Source: CATOSP01 sp965237775
Lineage (GTDB): Bacteria > Chloroflexota > Dehalococcoidia > Lucifugimonadales > UBA3495
Length of the DNA: 64,000 nucleotides
Assembly: GCA_965237775.1 (NCBI GenBank)
Contig: OZ250155.1
Coordinates: 620,001-684,000, forward strand
Direction: 5' to 3'
The notes under the pieces were generated by a model. It was given only the letters and a program-made list of their open reading frames with translations. It was not told where the DNA came from and did not search any database. Positions 46,555-55,233 of this stretch are shown here, piece after piece; positions within the stretch are counted from its first letter, which is position 1, and each line of letters begins with the position of its first letter. The translations under genes and the position numbers were made by a program.

Positions 46555-47337
46555 TTATGTCTCCCAGGCTACGGGGTTGCGAAGGGTGCCGATCTCGCTG
46601 ATCTCTATCTCTACCACGTCGCCGTCGACCATGTTCTCCGTCGCGCCGTCAGTGCCCATCCAGAGGACGTCGCCGGGGACCAGGGTCATGTACTTGCTCA
46701 TGTCGCTGATGTATTCCCGGACGCCGAAGATGGCGCTCTTGATGTCGTACTCGCCGACCACCCGCCCACTGAGGACGATCCTGACGTGCAGGTCGTCGGG
46801 TTCGAGGCCGGTGACGATCCACGGTCCCATGGGCTTGAAGGTGTCGGTGTTCTTGGCCCGCCAGAGGGTGCGGTCGCCCCGCTGCCAGGTCCGCTCGCTG
46901 ACGTCGTTGCCGATGGTGTAGCCGAGAACGTAGTCGAGGGCCTCGTCCTGGCTGACATTCTTGCATTCCTTGCCAATGACCACGACCAATTCACCCTCGT
47001 ACTGCACCTGCTCGGTGGCGTCCTTGGGCACAACTATGGGCTCGTCTTGGGCGACCAGGGCGTTGATGGCCCGGTAGCCAACGTCGGCCTTTTGTGGCAG
47101 GTTGGGTTCCTCACCCCGCATGTTGGCGGCCCAGGTCACATGCTCCGGGTAGTTGATCCCCGCCGCATAGAAGGTTGGAGGGATCACTGGGACCAGCAGT
47201 TTCGCCGAGCTGAGGGGATGTGACTTGGAGGTCCTGGAATGATCGCCAAACGGGGTTCCTTCAACTTCGATTACGTTATCGCCTTCGATGATACCGTAGG
47301 CCGCGTTGCCGCCGGACTGAAATCTGCACCACTTCAT
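46555..47337 (-). CDS. fumarylacetoacetate hydrolase-family protein
   Basis: The 260-residue protein has the family's FYAAGINYPEHVTWAANMRG opening of the catalytic domain, the metal-binding YEGELVVVIGKECKNV, LDYVLGYTIGNDVSERTWQR, KNTDTFKPMGPWIV and VPGDVLWMGTDGATENMVDG. These enzymes hydrolyse or decarboxylate 2-oxo/1,3-dicarbonyl acids in aromatic catabolism (FAH, HpcE-like, oxaloacetate decarboxylase types). The exact substrate cannot be told. It starts at the ATG at 47337 and stands alone between repeat-rich gaps. Confidence 0.9.
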   Translation of the reverse strand: MKWCRFQSGGNAAYGIIEGDNVIEVEGTPFGDHSRTSKSHPLSSAKLLVPVIPPTFYAAGINYPEHVTWAANMRGEEPNLPQKADVGYRAINALVAQDEPIVVPKDATEQVQYEGELVVVIGKECKNVSQDEALDYVLGYTIGNDVSERTWQRGDRTLWRAKNTDTFKPMGPWIVTGLEPDDLHVRIVLSGRVVGEYDIKSAIFGVREYISDMSKYMTLVPGDVLWMGTDGATENMVDGDVVEIEISEIGTLRNPVAWET

Positions 47338-47415
47338 AACCTACGCTCCTAATCTGTGTTTGGCATGGTGTTAACCGCCTCAATTCTCACACCTACCGGA
47401 ATGACGGTCAAGGGA

Positions 47416-47583
47416 GCGCTGCAGTCGGAGCAGGGTCCCTCACCCCCATCCCCTCTCCCCACAGGAGAGGGGATGGGGGTGAGGGACGTCTTACTCTTGC
47501 AAGCATGGTTGCCCGGAGCACCCCCCTCACCCCGGCCCTCTCCCTCCAAGGAGAGGGAGAATGAGAAGGCGCTGCAGTCGGAG
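47416..47583. repeat. 138-bp hairpin segment bracketed by a 15-bp direct repeat
   Basis: GCGCTGCAGTCGGAG occurs at 47416-47430 and 47569-47583. Between them lies a perfect 22-base inverted repeat with a 5-base loop (47437-47458 with 47464-47485, CCCTCACCCCCATCCCCTCT...) and a second, weaker hairpin (47523-47561). No gene could be found in the 353-base gap 47338-47690 that holds it. Confidence 0.75.
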
Positions 47584-47690
47584 GTCAACTCCGGCGCCCT
47601 TTTGAACGGGAATTGCATGTTTAACATCTCCAACCGATACGAGATAGGGACTAAGCTGACTGAGCTTACCGTTTCCGCGCAGGGGTTCCC

Positions 47691-47936
47691 TTAGGCGGCC
47701 AGTTGGACCTTGCGGACTTCCGGCGTCAGACTGTCCGCCAAGTCTATCGGCGATGCCCCGGCATCCAGGCAGGCTTCAATCGCTTCGATGATGTTGATCA
47801 GCAGGTCATCCTTGGTCTCGGCTTGACTGACACAACCGGGCAACTCCTCGACTTCGGCCCAGTACCCGCCTTCTTCAGCAGCTCTAATGATGACCGTGTA
47901 CTCCCTGTTCCGGTCGTCCACCACGACCCTCCTCAC
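47691..47936 (-). CDS. HicB-like protein (antitoxin fold), apparently without HicA
   Basis: Eighty-one residues: YTVIIRAAEEGGYWAEVEEL then PGCVSQAETKDDLLINIIEA and a C-terminal helix, the partial RNase-H-like fold of HicB antitoxins, which neutralise the HicA mRNA interferase. No HicA-like basic protein of 60-80 residues is found on either side (gaps 47338-47690 and 47937-47980). HicB-like orphans are frequent and may regulate transcription or do nothing. The C-terminal DNA-binding domain of longer HicBs is missing. Confidence 0.75.
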   Translation of the reverse strand: MRRVVVDDRNREYTVIIRAAEEGGYWAEVEELPGCVSQAETKDDLLINIIEAIEACLDAGASPIDLADSLTPEVRKVQLAA

Positions 47937-47980
47937 AAGTTATCTGTGAAGTTCTGTTCCAATGAGGGAAATTATTCGGC

Positions 47981-48979
47981 TTAAGGGCTGTTGAGCCAGA
48001 CCAGCGTGGCCGCGCCCAGAATGCCGGCCGAGTCCTTGAGCTTGCTGAGTTCGAAGCGGAACCGAGTGTGGCGTCCGCTCATCGCCCGCTCCAGCATGAT
48101 GTTGTAAATCCTGGGCATCAGGTCCAATTTTTCGATTCCCGTAGAGACCCCGCCTCCCAATACCACAACGTCCGGGTTGTACAGGTGGAGGGTGTTGGTG
48201 AGGCCCACTCCCAGCGCGGCAACGACGCCATCAACAATGCTCATTGCCAGCGCGTCTCCCTGTCCCGCCGCCTGGAATACCCGCTCTGATGTGACATCCT
48301 CCAGAGGGTCCCCGGACAGAACGGAGGTTGTGCCGCCGACTCCGTTTAGCCGCTCTTTAGCGATTCTGGCAACCGCAGTACCCGAAGCCAGGGCCTCGAG
48401 ACACCCTCGGCTGCCGCAGTTGCAAATGGGGGCGCTCGGCCCCGCGTCGATGACCATGTGGCCGATCTCCGCGGCCAGCCCGTTAGCGCCGAGAAAGACC
48501 TGCCCCCGGTACACGACCCCGCCGCCGATCCCGGTGCTGAGGGTAAGGTAAACCAGGGTGCGGGGAAGCTCGCCGGTCCCGCCATCGCCCCGGCCCGCGC
48601 CGTAGTAATATTCGCCCAGGGCGGCCAGGTCCGCGTCGTTCCCCACCCAGGTGGGAAGCCCCAGTTTGTCGGCCCATATCGCTTTAGGGGAGATACCGTC
48701 CAGCATGGGTAGGTTGGGAGGCTGGTCCAGGATGCCGGTTTCCGGGTCTACCGGGCCTGCCAGCGCCAATCCGATTCCAGCCACCGGGCGATCACCGCAC
48801 CAGGCAATGGCCTCCCGAAGGGCGCCCTCGCCGGTTGCCAGGAGCTGTTCCTTGTCGTGCGAAAGGCTGTTGGCGGCCCGCGTTTGCCATTGGACCTGGC
48901 CGTCCTCGTCCACCACAGCCACCCTGTTCCAGGTGCCGCCCCAGTCCATTGCAACCGCGACTCGCGAGTCTTGTGCCAT
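47981..48979 (-). CDS. ROK-family sugar kinase (glucokinase-like)
   Basis: From the ATG at 48979 the protein has 332 residues. It shows the phosphate-binding MDWGGTWNRVAVVDEDG near residue 10, the catalytic VGNDADLAALGEYYYGAG, LTLSTGIGGGVVYRGQ, and the ROK zinc motif ICNCGSRGCLEALASG. ROK kinases phosphorylate glucose, N-acetylmannosamine or related sugars with ATP; the usual signature residues do not fix the substrate. It starts one base after the stop of the TlpA gene, and the frame is open to 49021. Confidence 0.9.
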   Translation of the reverse strand: MAQDSRVAVAMDWGGTWNRVAVVDEDGQVQWQTRAANSLSHDKEQLLATGEGALREAIAWCGDRPVAGIGLALAGPVDPETGILDQPPNLPMLDGISPKAIWADKLGLPTWVGNDADLAALGEYYYGAGRGDGGTGELPRTLVYLTLSTGIGGGVVYRGQVFLGANGLAAEIGHMVIDAGPSAPICNCGSRGCLEALASGTAVARIAKERLNGVGGTTSVLSGDPLEDVTSERVFQAAGQGDALAMSIVDGVVAALGVGLTNTLHLYNPDVVVLGGGVSTGIEKLDLMPRIYNIMLERAMSGRHTRFRFELSKLKDSAGILGAATLVWLNSP

Positions 48980-48980
48980 T

Positions 48981-49559
48981 TTAATTCGACGCCCTTGGTG
49001 TGGTTTCGGCCAGCATTTCATCCAACGTGGACCGGAGGCGGTCGGCGTCCATGGGTCCCACGAACCGTTTCAACGTTGTGCCGTCCGGCCCGATGAAGAA
49101 TTTCTCCGGTATGCCAGTCACACCGTAATCTATCGCTATCTTGCCGTTGCCGTCTATGCCGTTAGGGTAAGGCACCTGGTATTCGTTTACGTGGTCCAAA
49201 ACGGATTTCTCCTCGTCCCACATGGCTATCCCGATGAATTCCACGGACCGGTCCCTGTATTCCTGATAGACCTGTGACAAGGCCGGAGCTTCTCTTCGGC
49301 AGGGCGGGCACCACGAGGACCAAAAGTCCAGCATGACCACCTTACCACGCAAGCCGGAGAGGGCGAGGGAGTTGCCATTCAACAGCTCCAGCGAGAAATC
49401 CCTGGGCGTGTCCGACGACACCTCCGCTGTACCGAATTCAGTGTTGACCCCGAATCCGCCGGGAGTCCCGCCTGTGCTGATAGAAGCCCATGCCAAAAGA
49501 GCCAGCAAGCCCAAGACTGGAACGCCCGACGCCACCAAAATCCAACCCCGCTTACTCAT
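48981..49559 (-). CDS. TlpA/ResA-type thiol-disulfide oxidoreductase
   Basis: The 192-residue protein has an N-terminal signal anchor (WILVASGVPVLGLLALLAWA), then a thioredoxin fold with the active site FWSSWCPPCRREAPAL and the cis-Pro region GVTGIPEKFFIGPDGT. The WCxxC with Pro-Pro is typical of CcmG/ResA proteins, which keep apocytochrome c cysteines reduced for heme attachment. It is the last gene of a cytochrome c maturation run (CcmI-like, CcmF and CcmH genes upstream), which supports that role. Confidence 0.9.
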   Translation of the reverse strand: MSKRGWILVASGVPVLGLLALLAWASISTGGTPGGFGVNTEFGTAEVSSDTPRDFSLELLNGNSLALSGLRGKVVMLDFWSSWCPPCRREAPALSQVYQEYRDRSVEFIGIAMWDEEKSVLDHVNEYQVPYPNGIDGNGKIAIDYGVTGIPEKFFIGPDGTTLKRFVGPMDADRLRSTLDEMLAETTPRASN

Positions 49560-49574
49560 GTCCCCGTGCGGCGC

Positions 49575-50807
49575 CTATTCTTCTGACGCTTCGGCGGTGC
49601 GGGTGGCGGGCTGCTGTTCAGCCGAGTCGGTTGGAGTAAGGATGCGCCCCTTCAGTGTGTCCCGGAGGGTCTGGTACAGAGACTCCTCCAGTTCACCCCG
49701 CCGGAACCGTTCGTCCAATAGGGCCATCTCGCGTATGATCCCTTCCTGGTCGGACATCATGCTTGGGACGGGTTGAGCCGGCGCTGGCCGGGCCCTGGAA
49801 GGCCGGAGTCCGCCCCAGACTATAAGCGCGGCCAAGACGAGGCCCAGGGAGCTGGGTATGGCAACCTGCCAAAAGACTCCGTTAGCCAGTGACTTCTCCA
49901 GGCGGAGAGCCAGACCCGGCTGGGGAAGGTGCGAAAGAGTCAACATCAATTCCTGGCTACGTCCCAGGTCCCGCGCCTCCCAAGCGTTGTAGAGGGTCCC
50001 GTCCAGGTTTGGAGATGACACCGGTTCCAAAGGGGACACTTTGAGTCCGGAGAACCGTTCCGGGACCAGTACCTGGAAGATGCCCGCGCCCTGGTGAAAA
50101 GCTTGGCGGTAGGTGATGGAGTCTGACTGGTAGGGTAATTTATAGGAAAACTCCATGTTGTGCAGGCCCGGGGGCACCTGGGAGGTTACCGCGAACCCCG
50201 TACCAACAGACACGATATCGCCGCCGGGAAGGTCCGATTGCATTCCGATGGTTTCAGCAAGAGGCGGCAGGGAAAACCGGAGGAAACTCATTTGGGCGGG
50301 CACGGAGAGGTCCGGTTGAAGGGTGCGGTCGCTGTCGTTGACCAGGGTCACGAAGTCTATGAAGGTTATCTCCCGTTCCGTGGCGTCCACGTCCGCCAGG
50401 ACCGCCAGGTGATGCGTAACGCGGACTACTGATGCGTCGGTTGTAGTCTCGTAGACCGCCAACTCCACTTCCTCTGACAGTTCGGTCAGTGTGAGCCCCA
50501 GGGTATATAGCGTGCCGGCGTGGTTTGCCCCCAGAGCGTACCTGCCATCAGGAATGGACGGAAGGTCACTGAATTCAAATCGCCCGTCCTCGCCGGTTAA
50601 GGTCTGGGCTGTGGTCACTGTTTTACCGTCAGCGCCGGTAACCAGCATGAGCACCTGGATTTCGTCGGGGAGGGGAGCGCCCACAGTGCCATTAACGATG
50701 GAACCACGTAGGGTCAATGTTTCCTGGGCGTAGCCTCCCTCAGCTCCGGGCAGAGCGATACCCAACACCAGGACCACGACCGCAAGCCAACGAAAACGCC
50801 AGATCAT
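49575..50807 (-). CDS. exported membrane protein linked to cytochrome c maturation
   Basis: From an ATG at 50807, overlapping the previous stop as ATGA, 410 residues. A signal peptide (WLAVVVLVLGIALPGAEGGY) is followed by a carboxypeptidase-regulatory-like beta domain (LRGSIVNGTVGAPLPDEIQV to FEFSDLPSIPDG), more beta-rich sequence, and a C-terminal transmembrane helix (IPSSLGLVLAALIVWGGLRP) with a helical tail containing LDERFRRGELEESLYQTLRD. It resembles genes beside ccmF/ccmH in Chloroflexota but no specific function is known. The tail resembles CcmI-type short helices. Confidence 0.6.
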   Translation of the reverse strand: MIWRFRWLAVVVLVLGIALPGAEGGYAQETLTLRGSIVNGTVGAPLPDEIQVLMLVTGADGKTVTTAQTLTGEDGRFEFSDLPSIPDGRYALGANHAGTLYTLGLTLTELSEEVELAVYETTTDASVVRVTHHLAVLADVDATEREITFIDFVTLVNDSDRTLQPDLSVPAQMSFLRFSLPPLAETIGMQSDLPGGDIVSVGTGFAVTSQVPPGLHNMEFSYKLPYQSDSITYRQAFHQGAGIFQVLVPERFSGLKVSPLEPVSSPNLDGTLYNAWEARDLGRSQELMLTLSHLPQPGLALRLEKSLANGVFWQVAIPSSLGLVLAALIVWGGLRPSRARPAPAQPVPSMMSDQEGIIREMALLDERFRRGELEESLYQTLRDTLKGRILTPTDSAEQQPATRTAEASEE

Positions 50808-51265
50808 CCCTGGGTAGCCTCGCTCGAATCTGTCCCTGCATGGGAAGGCTGGCCACCGCATGCGGGACAGCTTTCGGATTCCAGAGGCATGGGCGTTCCA
50901 CAAACCGCGCAGACCGGTCCGTCTCCGGCGATGCCGTTGGCGGCAAGTCGGGCCAACAGCACGTTTCGCTCCAGGTTGCGCTCCGCACCTGATTCCAGGG
51001 CACGGTCCTTGCGGCGGAGCAGCGACGCCGCTTTCAGACGATATTCCATTAGTTGCTCCTCGTATGCTTGCTCAGTGACGCGGTTTAGCTGCCGTTCCAA
51101 TCGCAAGGTCCGTATCGAGTCAAGGACAGATTCCAGCCCGGCGTCCTCCACAGCGTCCCCGGAATAGCCCTCTCCGCCTATTTCAGTCCCTTCGCGTCTG
51201 AGAAACGGGTACAAGACCGCTATAACGCAGAGAAAGGCCAAGAGTCCAGCAACCAGGAGCATCAT
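50804..51265 (-). CDS. CcmI-like protein with C-terminal zinc ribbon
   Basis: The 153-residue protein has an N-terminal membrane helix (LLVAGLLAFLCVIAVLYPFL) and coiled-coil-like helix (RTLRLERQLNRVTEQAYEEQ), as in the first domain of CcmI, then a zinc ribbon VCAVCGTPMPLESESCPACG. CcmI feeds apocytochrome to the CcmFH lyase. The ribbon in place of the TPR domain is unusual. It lies between ccmF and the exported protein gene and overlaps the latter by 4 bases. Confidence 0.65.
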   Translation of the reverse strand: MMLLVAGLLAFLCVIAVLYPFLRREGTEIGGEGYSGDAVEDAGLESVLDSIRTLRLERQLNRVTEQAYEEQLMEYRLKAASLLRRKDRALESGAERNLERNVLLARLAANGIAGDGPVCAVCGTPMPLESESCPACGGQPSHAGTDSSEATQG

Positions 51266-51297
51266 AGGGTTACCCAGACTTCACAATGGCGGGTGCG

Positions 51298-53322
51298 CTA
51301 GTCCGCACCCGGTACCGTGGTTTGGCGACCAGCGGTTTGACTACCGGTGTTGCTCCGGACTCCCGGCGAAACCGCCCTAACCGGGACCGGGCTGGTCTGC
51401 GGCCAGAGAGCGATCAGGGTTCCCAGAACCATCACGGGCCCCGCGACCCACATCCACCAAATCAGAGGGTTGACCAATATTCGCAGCCCCACACTGCCGT
51501 CATCCAAGTTCTCGCTGGGTACGATGTAAAGGTCCTCTACGGGCGTGGAGCGGATGGCGGCGCGGGTCGAGGCCATGTTAAACGCGGGGTAGAATGCCCG
51601 GTCCGGTTCGAGCCTGTACTTGAGAACGCCGTCCCTGTATACCTCGACCCGTGTCACGTATTCGGTGCGGTTGCCCTTGAACTCCTCGGTAGTGCCCAGG
51701 TAACGGACTTCATAATCTCGCACGGTCACACTCTCCCCAGGGGAGAGTACCGCGTCTTTCTGCTCATTGAAGAAGCCGGTCCCCACCACACCCAGGGCCA
51801 CCATTACCACGGCCAGGTGGACTATGTAACCGCCGTAGCGGGGCCGGTTGGCCCATATCAGATGTCCGAACGCCAATGGGTATATCTCGCCCTTGGCACG
51901 GGCCACAGAGCCTGTTCCCCGGACCCATTCCTGTAGTATTCCCGCCGCCACCATTCCCCCGAGACCGAACGCGGCCAAGGCGTATGGTTTCCATACGCCA
52001 AGTGCGATGAGGACCACGATTACGCACACACCCGCAGCCGCGGGAGCGATCAGGGTTCGGCGCACGGTAGCCCAGGTGGCGCGCCTCCACGGCAGCAACG
52101 GACCCACTCCCATCAGGAATATCAGGGCCAAGAATATAGGGCCGTTTACCCGGTCGTAAAATGGTCTTGCCAGCGTTATCTCTTCCCCGGCGAATAGCTG
52201 AGAGAGAAGGGGATACACCGTGCCCCATAAGGTGACGAAGGCCACGCCCAGCAGAAGCAGGTTGTTGATCAGGAAAGCCGCCTCCCTGGAAAGCATGGAG
52301 TCCAAGTTCTGCGCGCTCTTGAGCAGGTTGTATCTCCAGAAGAACACCGCGAACGGCACTATCACCCCAACACCCAGGAACAGCAGGAACACCCATCCCA
52401 GGGACGAAGCCCCGAAAGAGTGTACCGACGGCACGGAGCCTCCCCGGTTCATAAACATGCCGTACAACGCCAGTCCAAAGGCCACATTGATAAGCACGAT
52501 GTTCCACATGCGGAACATGCCCCGGCGTTTTTGCACCATGACCGAGTGAATGAAGGCGGTTAGTCCCAGCCAGGGCATCAGGGCCGCGTTCTCCACCGGG
52601 TCCCAGAACCAAAACCCCCCCCATCCCAAAATCGTGTACGCCCACCAGGAGCCCAACAGCAGCCCGCCCGCCAGGAGCGCCCAGGAGAATAGTCCCCAGA
52701 CCCGGCCGGCGTCCACCCACTCGTCGGCGGTCTTGCCACCCAATAAGGACCCCAAGGCAAAAGCGAATGGTATGGACGCGGCGATCAATCCAGCCATCAA
52801 CGCGGGAGGGTGAAAGAACATGCCGAAGTGGGTCAGTAGAGGGTTTATCCCTTCGCCATCCAGGGGCACGAAGGGTAGTTTGTCGAAGGGGTTGGCCATG
52901 AAGCCTATGACGGCAACGAAGAAGGTCAACACCAACATCAGGACGCCCGTGGTGTAGGGGAGGGTGTCCCGCACCGCCGCCGGAGCGCGCCAGACCGCAA
53001 TCGCCGACATGATGGACAGGACGAAGGCGATGTACAGCAAGGAGCCTTCATTGCCCGCGTAGAAGGAGACCCAAGTGAAGTGATCTTCCATGGCCAGGTC
53101 GCTGTGCGCCGCGACGTAGGCCACCTCGAAGTCGCGGTTTATGAACAGGGTAACCAGGCTCAACGTCGCCACGGTCAGAGCTAACACGGTCAACGGGACG
53201 GCCCGCTGGGAGCTTGCAACCAGCTCCGGGGAGCCACGCAGCTTGCCGACCACTGACCCCACAGCCCCGTAGGAGGCCAGGGCCAGGGCTATCCAAACGC
53301 ACATGGAGCCGAGGTCAGCCAT
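51298..53322 (-). CDS. ccmF: cytochrome c heme lyase subunit CcmF
   Basis: CcmF is the integral membrane part of the heme-apocytochrome c ligase of system I. From the ATG at 53322 the protein has 674 residues with about 14 predicted helices and the WWD heme-handling signature WWAYTILGWGGFWFWDPVEN. FHPPALMAGLIAASIPFAFA and GGSVPSVHSFGASSLGW are other family blocks, including two conserved His. The start overlaps the ccmH stop. CcmA-E are not in this window. Confidence 0.92.
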   Translation of the reverse strand: MADLGSMCVWIALALASYGAVGSVVGKLRGSPELVASSQRAVPLTVLALTVATLSLVTLFINRDFEVAYVAAHSDLAMEDHFTWVSFYAGNEGSLLYIAFVLSIMSAIAVWRAPAAVRDTLPYTTGVLMLVLTFFVAVIGFMANPFDKLPFVPLDGEGINPLLTHFGMFFHPPALMAGLIAASIPFAFALGSLLGGKTADEWVDAGRVWGLFSWALLAGGLLLGSWWAYTILGWGGFWFWDPVENAALMPWLGLTAFIHSVMVQKRRGMFRMWNIVLINVAFGLALYGMFMNRGGSVPSVHSFGASSLGWVFLLFLGVGVIVPFAVFFWRYNLLKSAQNLDSMLSREAAFLINNLLLLGVAFVTLWGTVYPLLSQLFAGEEITLARPFYDRVNGPIFLALIFLMGVGPLLPWRRATWATVRRTLIAPAAAGVCVIVVLIALGVWKPYALAAFGLGGMVAAGILQEWVRGTGSVARAKGEIYPLAFGHLIWANRPRYGGYIVHLAVVMVALGVVGTGFFNEQKDAVLSPGESVTVRDYEVRYLGTTEEFKGNRTEYVTRVEVYRDGVLKYRLEPDRAFYPAFNMASTRAAIRSTPVEDLYIVPSENLDDGSVGLRILVNPLIWWMWVAGPVMVLGTLIALWPQTSPVPVRAVSPGVRSNTGSQTAGRQTTVPGAD

Positions 53323-53935
53323 GCCGCCCCTGGGAACCGGGACTGTCTTGCACAGGTCCTGGACGGGCCTCTTCGGTCGTTCGTGGAGCATCTTCCAGGG
53401 AGAGGCCGCGGTCGACGGCTTCCATGTAAGGCTCCAACTCCTCCTCGGCGTCCAACACCGTGTTTGCGCCTCGATTGCGGCTCATGGAACGGAGGATTAC
53501 GAACCCGGCGCCGATTCCCAGCAACACCGATCCTATGGGGACTACCCAGGCCAACAGGCTGATTCCGGCGAAGGGAGGAGCGGCCAACACCTGTTTGCCG
53601 TACCGCTGGACAAAATAGTCCAAGACCTCCTCGCGGGACTGTCCCTGAGCCAGTAGCAACCGTACCTGCTCCCTCATCTGCCGGGCCAATTCCACCTGGG
53701 CCTGGTCGATGGACTCCGCCGGACAGACGGGGCACATCAGCATGCGGTCGATGCTCTGGGCTTCTTTCTCATCAAAGGAGCCGGTGATAGGTGGGACAGG
53801 CGGAGGGTCTGCGGCTTGGGCAAAGGAGACCGAAGGCCACACGGCCAGAATCGACAAGACGAACGATAGGACAGCTAACGTTAGCGTAAACTTCCTGGAT
53901 GAAATAGGGCCTAACATGTGGACGGGACGCCTCAT
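53315..53935 (-). CDS. ccmH: cytochrome c maturation protein CcmH
   Basis: CcmH is a membrane-anchored thiol reductant for apocytochromes and partner of CcmF. The conserved CxxC is present as LMCPVCPAESIDQA (the usual LRCxxC has Met for Arg). It is followed by ARQMREQVRLLLAQGQSREE and VQRYGKQVLAAPPFAGISLL, then a transmembrane helix PIGSVLLGIGAGFVILRS. A signal peptide lies near the N-terminus. The start is uncertain: ATGs at 53935 and 53917 both precede the signal, and the frame is open to 54022. Confidence 0.88.
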   Translation of the reverse strand: MRRPVHMLGPISSRKFTLTLAVLSFVLSILAVWPSVSFAQAADPPPVPPITGSFDEKEAQSIDRMLMCPVCPAESIDQAQVELARQMREQVRLLLAQGQSREEVLDYFVQRYGKQVLAAPPFAGISLLAWVVPIGSVLLGIGAGFVILRSMSRNRGANTVLDAEEELEPYMEAVDRGLSLEDAPRTTEEARPGPVQDSPGSQGRHG

Positions 53936-54103
53936 CCTAACGTCGGGCATTCCAAGCCCGGAAGAAGTTTGGTGGTTCCTGGCCATTATTGTACCAGCGT
54001 GAGGCGATGGACGAAGGCCCAACCGCGGCCGCCAAGGATCGAAAGGCTCAGGACGGTGACGGGTGACGAAAGCGGGCCGAACGGGATGGCTCCCTGGTAT
54101 TAA

Positions 54104-54613
54104 CTAGCAGTCAGTGGGCTTTTCTCCCATTCCCTGTAGGCAGCCCACGACATAGCCGGAGATAAGATCGATCTCTTCGTCCGTGAGAAGTTTCCCGAAT
54201 GCCGGCATAACGATCAGGCCGGAACTCATAAATGGCTTCATGCCGATCATGCCCAGTTCCATGACCGTAGTCGAAGTAAGGTCGGGCGTAACCGAAGGCA
54301 CGTAACCGTACTGTTCCTGCATCAGAGTAAGTACTGGACCGTCGCCCTTGCCCTGAGCGCCGTGGCACTGCAGGCAGTTGACCTCAAACAGGTGCTTTCC
54401 GGTGGTAAAGGAAGTGGACTTGGGCGCGGGAATCCAGTCCACGGGCACTGCCCCTTCCACGCCGGGCAACCTGGGAGGTTCTCCGGATTTGTAGCTCTGC
54501 TGATAGTGCATTTCGTAGAAGATGTCCAGCGGGTAAGCCCCCTGGCCGCAGGCCATAGCAGCCAACGCGGCGACCAAAACGGCCCCGAAAAGCCAAGCCC
54601 GAATATGCGTCAT
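54104..54613 (-). CDS. actE: alternative complex III cytochrome c subunit ActE
   Basis: ActE is the monoheme c-type subunit that passes electrons from the ACIII core. From the ATG at 54613, about 169 residues: signal with a Cys lipobox (ALAAMACGQGAYP), the ActE signature DIFYEMHYQQSYKSGEPPRL, one heme site CLQCHGAQGKGDGP, and a distal Met in the VMPAFGKLLTDEEIDLI block as sixth ligand. It is the last gene of the Act run and starts 21 bases after actD. Confidence 0.92.
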   Translation of the reverse strand: MTHIRAWLFGAVLVAALAAMACGQGAYPLDIFYEMHYQQSYKSGEPPRLPGVEGAVPVDWIPAPKSTSFTTGKHLFEVNCLQCHGAQGKGDGPVLTLMQEQYGYVPSVTPDLTSTTVMELGMIGMKPFMSSGLIVMPAFGKLLTDEEIDLISGYVVGCLQGMGEKPTDC

Positions 54614-54633
54614 GCTGCGCACCCGGCCCATCC

Positions 54634-55143
54634 CTAGCTCTCCCTCACGACGTCGATGGCGCCGGCCTGGGTCAAGATGCTATTTACCCTGGAAAGTTGG
54701 TCCTCTTCAACGTTGACCAATACGCCGATGTAACCCTCTGTAATCCGCGTATCGTAGAGGCCCTTCTTCGTCTTGGGTAGCCTGGATTCAAAGATGATTC
54801 CGATGATGGTGAAGACGATGGCCGTCAGCATGGTGCTCTCGTAGGTGACGACCGCCATCGGGGGCAAGCCCATGATCGGCTTACCGCCCTGGACCATCGG
54901 GTAGGCCATCTGTGTCATCGACGTCATCAGGATGCCTATGGTGAGTCCGATCAACGCGCCGACCAGCGGAAAGACGTAAAGCCGGTGCCGCTCTTCACGC
55001 TCCCCGAAAGCGCCCTCCGGATAGGGGGCGTCGGTCAGGAAATCGTAGTCCTCTTCCGAGATGTCCGCCGCCTTGAGGGCGTCCCCCGCTTCGGCGGCGT
55101 AGTCGGCGTCCTCGAATAGTCCTAGTATCGGACGTCTAGCCAT
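54634..55143 (-). CDS. actD: alternative complex III subunit ActD (DUF3341)
   Basis: From an ATG at 55143 the protein has 169 residues. FEDADYAAEAGDALKAADIS at the start is the family opening; two transmembrane helices follow (LVGALIGLTIGILMTSMTQM and MLTAIVFTIIGIIFESRL), then a soluble ACT-like C-terminus ending VNSILTQAGAIDVVRES. GGAGACGGAG precedes the start. ActD is a structural membrane subunit of ACIII without cofactors. Confidence 0.9.
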   Translation of the reverse strand: MARRPILGLFEDADYAAEAGDALKAADISEEDYDFLTDAPYPEGAFGEREERHRLYVFPLVGALIGLTIGILMTSMTQMAYPMVQGGKPIMGLPPMAVVTYESTMLTAIVFTIIGIIFESRLPKTKKGLYDTRITEGYIGVLVNVEEDQLSRVNSILTQAGAIDVVRES

Positions 55144-55163
55144 TTTCTCCGTCTCCAGCTTTC

Positions 55164-55223
55164 GGTGACCAGTGGTTGGCGGCCGGTGGTCAGCATCATA
55201 CTTGCCACTGACCACTGGTCACC
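55164..55223. repeat. 13-base inverted repeat between actC and actD
   Basis: GGTGACCAGTGGT (55164-55176) and ACCACTGGTCACC (55211-55223) are exact reverse complements. The interior resembles the GGTTAGTGGCC repeat at 19113-19148. It may modulate RNA stability between two operon genes. Confidence 0.65.
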
Positions 55224-55233
55224 GGCCCCTCGT

